Source: an uncultured Spirochaetaceae bacterium
Lineage (GTDB): Bacteria > Spirochaetota > Spirochaetia > Treponematales > UBA12059
DNA length: 8,841 nt
Assembly (NCBI GenBank): GCA_938004315.1
Contig: CALKWG010000029.1
Location: 1-8,841, forward strand
Direction: 5' to 3'
Shown: piece by piece, positions 1-5,142 of the stretch
How the letters are laid out: the number at the start of each line of letters is the position of its first letter
Position numbering within the stretch: position 1 is the stretch's first letter
Made by a program: the position numbers and the translations under genes
Notes under the pieces: model-generated
Databases searched by the model: none
What the model was told of the DNA's origin: nothing
Seen by the model: the letters and a program-made list of their open reading frames with translations, nothing else

Positions 1-339
1 GAGGCCGAGGAGCGCGAGATCGAGCGCGTGAAGGTCCAGATCCTCAAGGCCGACAAGACGATGCGCGAGTACGAGCGCGACGGCCGCGACCCGACTCCCG
101 TCAGGCAGGAGAAGCTCAAGCTCGTGAAGCTCTTAGAGAAGCGCACGATGCGGCTCTTCCAGTTGAACGAGAAGTTCGAGGAGCACCATCCGGCCGAGAT
201 CGTCGTGCGCGGCGCCGTGTACCCCGGGGTGGTGCTCGAGAGCCATAACCGTTTCCTGGAGATACGGGCCAAGAAGCAGCAGGTGGCCTTCTCCTTCGAC
301 GTGCAGCTCGGGCGTATCGTGGAGCGGCCGCTCAAGTAG
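1..339 (+). CDS. DUF342/FapA-like protein, C-terminal fragment
   Basis: The reading frame is open from the first base and ends at TAG 337-339, so this is the last 112 residues of a protein that begins outside the window. The GTG at 28 is not needed as a start because the frame continues upstream without a stop. The first part is strongly charged (runs of E, R and K) and looks like a coiled-coil helix pair. It is followed by a short beta-rich tail with the pattern RGAVYPGVVLES and then AFSFDVQLGRIVE. A charged coiled coil followed by a 'YPGV' beta segment is typical of the C-terminus of DUF342/FapA proteins. FapA homologues have been proposed to act in flagellar or cell-envelope regulation, but their molecular role is poorly known. 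It may precede lgt on the same strand as an upstream unit, but a hairpin and a new promoter lie between them. The family call is by pattern memory and the function is open. Confidence 0.6.
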   Translation, partial: EAEEREIERVKVQILKADKTMREYERDGRDPTPVRQEKLKLVKLLEKRTMRLFQLNEKFEEHHPAEIVVRGAVYPGVVLESHNRFLEIRAKKQQVAFSFDVQLGRIVERPLK

Positions 340-346
340 CCGCGGT

Positions 347-366
347 CGCCGGGCCTTATCCCGGCG
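347..366 (+). terminator. Hairpin after the DUF342-like gene, possible terminator
   Basis: Arms CGCCGGG (347-353) and CCCGGCG (360-366) can form a perfect 7-bp stem with a 6-base loop (CCTTAT), eight bases after the stop codon. No T-run follows, so it is either a weak intrinsic terminator or only an mRNA-stabilising hairpin. Its position between one gene's stop and the next gene's promoter supports a terminator role. Confidence 0.35.
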
Positions 367-373
367 GGCGCGC

Positions 374-403
374 TTGCCCCGCCGCGCCCGGCGCGGCTAT
401 AGT
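374..403 (+). promoter_or_regulatory. Predicted sigma70-type promoter of lgt
   Basis: TTGCCC (374-379, 4/6 matches to TTGACA) is separated by 18 bases from TATAGT (398-403, 5/6 matches to TATAAT). The predicted transcription start is near 410, which gives lgt a leader of about 70 bases. The -10 box stands out as an A+T island in a very G+C-rich intergenic region. The prediction rests on pattern only. Confidence 0.5.
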
Positions 404-482
404 GAGGGCGCCGCGCCGCCCCGAGACTCTGGGCTCCCGAGCTCCGTGACGCGCCGCGAGTACGCCTCGATCCGGAGCGCTT

Positions 483-1505
483 ATGCCCCTCGCCATTCAG
501 TTCCCTTCCTGGATCCGCCCCGAGGTCTTCCCCTTCCTGCCGGGCTTCCCGCTGCGCTGGTACGGCCTTATGTACCTGGTCGCCTTCGGCATAACCTACC
601 TCTTGTTCAAGCGACAGGTCGCCGAGCGCAAGCTAGGCTACAGCGACGACGACATCTCGGGCTTCTTCCTGGCCGCCATCCTGGGCCTGATCCTGGGCGC
701 CAGGCTCTTCGGCACCCTGGTCTACGATACGAGCGGGGTGTATTGGCAGAAGCCCTGGCTGATCTTCTGGCCTTTCGGCGACGGCGGCCGCTTCGTGGGC
801 TTCCGCGGTATGTCGTATCACGGCGGTTTCGTCGGCGTCGTGGTCGGCACCTGGCTCTATACCAGGATACGCAAGCTTGACTTCCTCGATTGGGCGGACA
901 TGATCGCCGTCTCGGTACCCTTGGGCTACACCTTCGGCCGCTTGGGGAACTTCATCAACGGCGAGCTCTGGGGCAAGGTGAGCGCCGCGCCGTGGGCCAT
1001 CGTCTTCCCCGACGCGCCCTATTTCCCCGCCTCGCAGCCCTGGGTTCGCGAGATAGCGGAGAAGGCGGGCCTGGTCCTAGACCGAGCCCTGGTCAACCTG
1101 CCCCGCCACCCGTCTCAGCTCTACGAGGCGCTGTTCGAAGGCGTCGTCCTCTGGCTTATCCTATGGTTCGTCGTGCGCAAGCGGAGCCCCTTCAAGGGCT
1201 TCGCCGTCGGCGCCTATATCATGGGCTACGGCCTGGCCCGCTTCTTTATCGAGTACCTGCGCGAGCCGGACGCCGACCTAGGCTACATCATCAAGCTCGG
1301 CGACCCCGACGCGTCGATACATCTATTCACCACGCCTTGGAATTTCTCCATGGGGCAGCTCCTGTCCTTCTTGATGATAGCCGGCGCCGCGCTGTTCATC
1401 TGGTACCGCGCGGCGGCGAGCCGTCGTCAGGCCTCGCTCATGGCCAGCGCTGAGGCCGAGCGCGAGCGCGCCAGGCGAGCGGCCAAGAAGCTTAAGAAGC
1501 GCTAG
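483..1505 (+). CDS. lgt: Prolipoprotein diacylglyceryl transferase (Lgt)
   Basis: Lgt transfers the diacylglyceryl group of phosphatidylglycerol to the lipobox cysteine of prolipoproteins in the cytoplasmic membrane, the first step of lipoprotein maturation. The 340-residue product has several hydrophobic helices (for example about 60-80, 115-125, 220-232 and 292-308) and the family motifs: RWYGLMY (Y27), SYHGG (H113), GRLGNFINGE (R153, N156, E161), HPSQLYE (209-215) and GYGLARFFIEYLREP (R253, E257). These match residues known to be essential in the E. coli enzyme. The start ATG is preceded by GGAG at 474-477 with five bases between. Extra segments at about 176-205 and 264-284 and a basic, probably cytoplasmic tail (310-340) make it longer than the usual roughly 290 residues. 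I associate such insertions with spirochaetal Lgt. It has its own promoter upstream and faces pfk convergently, with 81 bases between the two stops. Confidence 0.97.
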   Translation: MPLAIQFPSWIRPEVFPFLPGFPLRWYGLMYLVAFGITYLLFKRQVAERKLGYSDDDISGFFLAAILGLILGARLFGTLVYDTSGVYWQKPWLIFWPFGDGGRFVGFRGMSYHGGFVGVVVGTWLYTRIRKLDFLDWADMIAVSVPLGYTFGRLGNFINGELWGKVSAAPWAIVFPDAPYFPASQPWVREIAEKAGLVLDRALVNLPRHPSQLYEALFEGVVLWLILWFVVRKRSPFKGFAVGAYIMGYGLARFFIEYLREPDADLGYIIKLGDPDASIHLFTTPWNFSMGQLLSFLMIAGAALFIWYRAAASRRQASLMASAEAERERARRAAKKLKKR

Positions 1506-1526
1506 CCTGATCCGGGCGCGGTTTTT
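1500..1526 (+). terminator. Candidate intrinsic terminator overlapping the lgt stop
   Basis: CGC (1500-1502) pairs with GCG (1518-1520) and GCC (1505-1507) with GGC (1515-1517). This leaves a two-base bulge (TA) and a 7-base loop. The stem is followed by one G and then five T (1522-1526). The stop codon TAG (1503-1505) lies inside the 5' arm. The stem is short, but it is the only place in this convergent gap where a stem is followed by a T-run on the plus strand. Confidence 0.4.
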
Positions 1527-1567
1527 AGGAACGCGGGAGCCTCGGCGACGCCGGCGCCTCGGGGATA

Positions 1568-1586
1568 GCCCCGGGCGCGACGGGGC
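1568..1586 (-). terminator. Hairpin directly after the pfk stop, possible terminator
   Basis: Read on the minus strand, GCCCCG and CGGGGC form a perfect 6-bp stem with a 7-base loop. It starts at the base next to the phosphofructokinase stop codon. There is no T-run after it on either strand, so a U-tract-independent terminator or a stabilising 3' hairpin are both possible. Confidence 0.3.
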
Positions 1587-2684
1587 TCAATCCCCGAAGC
1601 AGGTCCCGACCAGCCTGGCCGTGCCGATGAGCGGATGGTCCGCCGGCACGACCTTCGTCCGCCCCGCGACCTCGACCAAGGGCACGGTGACGATGCGGCC
1701 GTCCCGCACGGCGACCATGCGCCCGAACTCGCCGCGGTAGAGGAGCTCGGCCGCCGTCGTCCCGAAGGCGGTGGCCAGGACGCGGTCGTAGGGGCTCGGC
1801 GTCCCGCCCCGCTGCAGGTAGCCCAGCACGGTCACCCGGGCCTCCATGCCGGTGGCCTCCTCGATCTCCGCCGCCACGCGGTAGCCTATGCTCGGATAGT
1901 TCATGAGCTCGCGCAGGCGCTTGCGCTCCTTCTTCGGGAGCTCCGCCTCCTCGGCCGAGAGCGCCCCCTCCGCCACGACGACGATGCTGAAGCGCTTGCC
2001 CTCTTCTTGGCGTTTTCGCAGGCTGGCCGCCACCTCTTCGACGCGATACGGGAGCTCGGGGATGAGGATGACGTCGCCTCCGCCGGCTATGCCGGCGTAC
2101 AGGGCCAGCCAGCCGGCCTTGTGGCCCATGAGCTCGATCACCATGGCGCGGTTGTGCGAGAGGGCCGTGGAGTGCAGCCGGTCTATCGACTCGGCCGCGA
2201 TGTCGACGGCCGAGTGGAAGCCGAAGCTGACCTCCGTGCCCCAGATGTCGTTGTCTATGGTCTTCGGTAGGCCTATGACGGGCAGGCCCAGCTTGGATAG
2301 GAGGTGGGCCGTGGTGTTGGTGCCGTTGCCGCCGAGCACGACCAGGGCGTCTAGGCCCAGGCGCTCGACGTTCTCCATGATGCGCTCGGGCTTGTCCTGC
2401 CCGGCCTGCGCGTCGGAGCAGTTGCCGTCCTCGCAGCGCTTGAAGGGTTTCTCGCGCGACGAGCCGAGTATGGTGCCGCCCAAGGTTAGGATGCCCGAGA
2501 AATCCTCCTGAGAGAGGGGCCGGGCCTCGCCCTCGATGAGGCCGCGGTAGCCGTTGGCTATGCCCACGACCTCCATGCCGAAACGGCCGCTGGCGGCCTT
2601 GGCCACGCCGCGTATGGCGGCGTTCAAGCCCGGGCAGTCGCCGCCGCTCGTAAGGATGCCGAAGCGCCTGACTTTACCGCCCAT
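1587..2684 (-). CDS. 6-phosphofructokinase, probably ATP-dependent
   Basis: The enzyme phosphorylates fructose 6-phosphate to fructose 1,6-bisphosphate, the committed step of glycolysis, in the cytoplasm. The 365-residue protein has GGDCPGLN (14-21), GGNGT (118-122), PKTIDND (140-146, catalytic Asp D144), the MGHKAGW region (186-192) and GYLQRGGTPSPYDR (288-301). Aligned by eye with E. coli PfkA, Gly121 takes the place of Gly104 (Asp in PPi-dependent enzymes) and Lys141 that of Gly124. Gly at 104 favours ATP as donor even when the Lys is present. Asn120 replaces the usual metal-binding Asp103. I recall this GGNGT form from a clade of bacterial PFKs, so it need not mean inactivity. The ATG at 2684 is chosen because AGGAGG lies seven bases upstream; the open frame continues further upstream only as shadow coding. 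It follows the SDR-like gene by 11 bases in one unit. A short cysteine-containing insertion sits at about 83-98. Confidence 0.93.
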   Translation of the reverse strand: MGGKVRRFGILTSGGDCPGLNAAIRGVAKAASGRFGMEVVGIANGYRGLIEGEARPLSQEDFSGILTLGGTILGSSREKPFKRCEDGNCSDAQAGQDKPERIMENVERLGLDALVVLGGNGTNTTAHLLSKLGLPVIGLPKTIDNDIWGTEVSFGFHSAVDIAAESIDRLHSTALSHNRAMVIELMGHKAGWLALYAGIAGGGDVILIPELPYRVEEVAASLRKRQEEGKRFSIVVVAEGALSAEEAELPKKERKRLRELMNYPSIGYRVAAEIEEATGMEARVTVLGYLQRGGTPSPYDRVLATAFGTTAAELLYRGEFGRMVAVRDGRIVTVPLVEVAGRTKVVPADHPLIGTARLVGTCFGD

Positions 2685-2691
2685 GATAGCC

Positions 2692-2697
2692 CCTCCT
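2692..2697 (-). promoter_or_regulatory. Strong ribosome binding site of phosphofructokinase
   Basis: AGGAGG on the minus strand ends seven bases before the ATG at 2684-2682. It decides the start of this gene, whose open frame runs far upstream. Two of its bases are shared with the TAG stop (2698-2696) of the preceding gene, so ribosomes finishing that gene stop directly on this site. Confidence 0.85.
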
Positions 2698-3409
2698 AGC
2701 GCGCGCCGAAGAGCCCCGAACGGCCTGAATAGCGGAAAGGCTTGGAGCAGTCCTTCGGCGTCTCGTCCAGGAGCTTGACGACGTGGCGGGCGACGAGGTC
2801 CGGCTGGCCCGATTCGTCGCGCAGGGCTATGAATCGCCAGCGGGAGCCGGGCGCGGCCGCCTCGCGCGCTAGGCCCTCGGCCAGGCCCCGGAGGGCGCCG
2901 TAGGCCATGGAGGCCAGGGCGCCGCGGCCTTCGCGCTCGCCGATGATAAGGACGAAGGTCCCCGAGCCGCGCTCCCTGAAGCGCTTGGAGGCCTCGCGAG
3001 CCAGCTGCGCGTAGCCCGCGGCCCAGCGCAGGGCCCAGGCTTCGATGTCGCGCGGCGCCGCCTCGGCCAGGGCGCCTGGCAGTTCGGGCGGGTCGGCGAA
3101 GGCGACGAGTTCGTCGAGCCGCCCGCCCAGGCGGTTCTCGGCCTCGAGTACCAGGGCGCGCGACGAGGGGAAAGACAGAGGATCCCAGGAGAGGCTCGCC
3201 TGAGCGGCTCGTTCCCCCGCGGTTTCGGCGTCCGGTTCGGGGGCCGATGTCGAATCGGGGCCGTCGGGCACGTCGCCCGCGGGCTTGCCATCGGGGCCCG
3301 GGCGGCCGAAGGCTGCCAGGGCCGCCGCGCGCCCGGCGACGCGGGCCTCGGAGAGGAAGGCTAGGGCCGCCGGCTGCTGCGCCGGCAGGGCCAACGTTGT
3401 CTTTTCCAC
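2696..3409 (-). CDS. Degenerate short-chain-dehydrogenase-like protein, function unknown
   Basis: A 237-residue soluble protein. Residues about 84-195 resemble the central part of short-chain dehydrogenase/reductases (SDR). A beta-strand (RALVLEA) leads into a long helix (121-146), then the strand GTFVLIIGE, then MAYGALRGLAEGLARE, which looks like the SDR active-site helix. Tyr170 is kept, but the partner Lys of YxxxK is Arg174. The catalytic Ser before it is not evident, and the Gly-rich TGxxxGIG cofactor loop is missing. The N-terminal 75 residues are Ala/Pro/Asp-rich and low in complexity (35-70). It is therefore more likely a non-catalytic or altered SDR relative than a working oxidoreductase. 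The GTG start is forced from upstream by an in-frame TAG five codons before it. A TTG at codon 6 is an alternative. No Shine-Dalgarno sequence precedes the GTG and the predicted -10 lies only six bases away. It shares a unit with the phosphofructokinase, which suggests a role in sugar metabolism or its control (inference). Confidence 0.65.
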   Translation of the reverse strand: MEKTTLALPAQQPAALAFLSEARVAGRAAALAAFGRPGPDGKPAGDVPDGPDSTSAPEPDAETAGERAAQASLSWDPLSFPSSRALVLEAENRLGGRLDELVAFADPPELPGALAEAAPRDIEAWALRWAAGYAQLAREASKRFRERGSGTFVLIIGEREGRGALASMAYGALRGLAEGLAREAAAPGSRWRFIALRDESGQPDLVARHVVKLLDETPKDCSKPFRYSGRSGLFGAR

Positions 3410-3425
3410 GGCGCCAGTGTACTAT
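3397..3425 (+). promoter_or_regulatory. Predicted sigma70-type promoter of nadE-capA
   Basis: TTGTCT (3397-3402, 4/6) is followed after exactly 17 bases by TACTAT (3420-3425, 4/6). The predicted start near 3432 gives nadE a leader of about 35 bases. The -35 box lies inside the first codons of the opposite gene, and the -10 box overlaps the -10 box predicted for that gene by two bases. It also covers the in-frame ATG at 3424, which argues against using that ATG as the nadE start. Confidence 0.5.
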
Positions 3426-3444
3426 GGCCGACCGGCGCGCGCAA
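3416..3444 (-). promoter_or_regulatory. Predicted promoter of the SDR-like gene and pfk
   Basis: On the minus strand TTGCGC (3444-3439, 3/6) is 17 bases from TACACT (3421-3416, 4/6). Only six bases separate the -10 from the GTG start at 3409, so transcription should begin at or next to the start codon and give a leaderless mRNA. The -35 box is weak, so the prediction depends mainly on spacing and on the lack of any other candidate. Confidence 0.4.
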
Positions 3445-3455
3445 GGCGAGCCGGT

Positions 3456-3459
3456 GGAG
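3456..3459 (+). promoter_or_regulatory. Ribosome binding site of nadE
   Basis: GGAG ends six bases before the ATG at 3466. It supports that start over the in-frame ATG at 3424 and GTG at 3454, neither of which has a comparable site. The protein then begins MRLALCQ, as expected for the first strand of the glutaminase domain. Confidence 0.65.
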
Positions 3460-3465
3460 CCGTAC

Positions 3466-5142
3466 ATGAGACTAGCCCTCTGCCAGATCGATCCCGTCAT
3501 CGGCGCCTTCGACCGGAACGTCGATGCGATTCTCGAGGCCGCGGCCCGGGCGGCCGCCGAGCGGCCGGACCTCATCGTCTTCCCCGAGCTATCGCTCTCC
3601 GGCTACCCGCCCATGGACCTCCTCGGGCTGGCCGGTTTCGCCGAGCGCGACGAGGCCGCCTTCCGCCTCCTGCAACGCGCCCTGCCGGCGGGCGTCGCCG
3701 TGGCCGTGGGCCATATCGGCCGCAATGAAACCGGGCTCGGGCGCCCGCATACCAACGCGATCTCGGTCATCTTAGACGGCCGCGTCGTCTTCTCCCAGGC
3801 CAAGACCCTCCTACCGACCTACGACGTCTTCGACGAGGCGCGCTACTTCGAGCCGGCGCGCGAACGCCGCGTGTGGCGGCATAAGGGCGTCGCCGTAGGC
3901 TTCGCCGTCTGCGAAGACCTCTGGAGCGAGACCGAGCCGGTGCCCGGCATGCGCTATCCTATCGACCCGCCGCGCGAGCTACTCGACGCCGGGGCCCAGC
4001 TCATCGTGGTCCCCTCGGCCTCGCCCTTCCAGATCGACAAACTGGCGCTCCGCCAACGCCTCTGCGCCGACCTGGCCCGCCGAGGCCGCGTGCCGGTAGC
4101 CTATTGCAACGTCGCCGGCGCCAACGATTCCCTGGTCTTCGACGGCCGCTCCTTCATGGTCGCCCCCGACGGTAAGGTCGTCGCGCTCGGCCCCTTCGGC
4201 CGCGGCCAGCTCGTCGTCGAGACCGGCCCGGCGGCCGGATCGGCCGTTATCGCCGCCCTCCCTCCGTCCCCCGCCCCCGAGCTTCCCCATCGCTTGGACG
4301 AGGCCGAGCGCGCCATGGTGGAGGGCATACGCGGCTACATGGCCAAGTGCGGCTTTACGCGCGCACACCTGGGGCTATCCGGAGGCATCGACTCCGCCCT
4401 GGTGGCCGTGCTCGCGGCCAAGGCCATAGGCCCGGAGAACCTGGTCTGCGTCACCATGCCGTCGCGCTTCAGCTCCGCCGGCTCCGTGGACCATAGCGCC
4501 GAGCTTTGCGCCCAGCTGGGCTGCCGCCTTGAGAACGTCTCCATCGAAGGGCCTTTCGCGGCCTTCCTGTCGGCCATGGAGCCCCACTTCGCCGGCACCC
4601 CCTTCGGCCTGACCGAGGAGAACCTGCAGGCCCGCGTCCGCGGCGACATCCTGATGGCCTGGTCCAACAAGTTCGATTCGATGCTCCTGACCACCGGCAA
4701 CAAGAGCGAGCTGGCGGTGGGCTATTGCACGCTCTACGGCGACATGTGCGGCGCCCTGGCCCCTATCGGCGACCTCTATAAAACCGAGGTCTTCGCGCTC
4801 TGCGAGCGCATCTACGAGCGCGATGGCCTCATCCCGCGCTCGATCATCGACAAGCCGCCCTCCGCCGAGCTTAGGCCGAACCAAAAGGACCAGGATTCGC
4901 TACCGCCCTACGAGGATTTGGACGCCGTCCTCCGGCTCTACATCGACCGCGACCTAGACGCCGACGCCATCGTCGCATCAGGTTACGACCGCGAACTCGT
5001 CTCCCGAGCGCTCAAGATGACCGCCCGGGCCGAATACAAGCGCCGGCAGGCGGCTCCCGTCATCAAGCTGTCGCCGCGGGCCTTCGGCATAGGCCGGCGC
5101 CTGCCCATGGCGCGCGCCGCCTTCGAGGCCGACCCGGCGTGA
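3466..5142 (+). CDS. nadE: Glutamine-dependent NAD+ synthetase
   Basis: Catalyses the last step of NAD+ synthesis: nicotinic acid adenine dinucleotide is adenylated with ATP and amidated, with ammonia from glutamine. The 558-residue protein has two domains. Residues 1-265 are a nitrilase-type glutaminase with the triad E41 (FPELSLSGYPP), K113 (QAKTLLP) and C149 (FAVCEDLW). Residues about 275-558 are the synthetase, with the PP-loop SGGIDS (305-310), TTGNKSE (409-415), YCTLYGDMCGALAPIGDLYKTEV (420-442) and KPPSAELRPNQKDQD (463-477). The length fits the bacterial two-domain form, not the short ammonia-dependent form of about 275 residues. All triad and loop residues are present, so it should be active. 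The start at 3466 is supported by a GGAG site and by family alignment. It is the first gene of a unit with capA and is divergent from the SDR-like gene. Confidence 0.97.
   Translation: MRLALCQIDPVIGAFDRNVDAILEAAARAAAERPDLIVFPELSLSGYPPMDLLGLAGFAERDEAAFRLLQRALPAGVAVAVGHIGRNETGLGRPHTNAISVILDGRVVFSQAKTLLPTYDVFDEARYFEPARERRVWRHKGVAVGFAVCEDLWSETEPVPGMRYPIDPPRELLDAGAQLIVVPSASPFQIDKLALRQRLCADLARRGRVPVAYCNVAGANDSLVFDGRSFMVAPDGKVVALGPFGRGQLVVETGPAAGSAVIAALPPSPAPELPHRLDEAERAMVEGIRGYMAKCGFTRAHLGLSGGIDSALVAVLAAKAIGPENLVCVTMPSRFSSAGSVDHSAELCAQLGCRLENVSIEGPFAAFLSAMEPHFAGTPFGLTEENLQARVRGDILMAWSNKFDSMLLTTGNKSELAVGYCTLYGDMCGALAPIGDLYKTEVFALCERIYERDGLIPRSIIDKPPSAELRPNQKDQDSLPPYEDLDAVLRLYIDRDLDADAIVASGYDRELVSRALKMTARAEYKRRQAAPVIKLSPRAFGIGRRLPMARAAFEADPA

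Noticed and set aside
2869..3291. Alternative open frame on the minus strand across the SDR-like gene
   Set aside because: Its product is Pro/Arg/Ser-rich without fold-like pattern. The 237-residue frame shows strand-helix periodicity and couples to pfk.
3247..3465. Upstream extension of nadE, including ATG 3424
   Set aside because: The family alignment starts at MRLALCQ, a GGAG site precedes 3466, and ATG 3424 lies inside the predicted -10 box.
2685..3575. N-terminal extension of the phosphofructokinase in the same open frame
   Set aside because: The extension is Arg/Gly/Pro-rich shadow coding opposite the SDR-like frame. The family N-terminus and an AGGAGG site both place the start at 2684.
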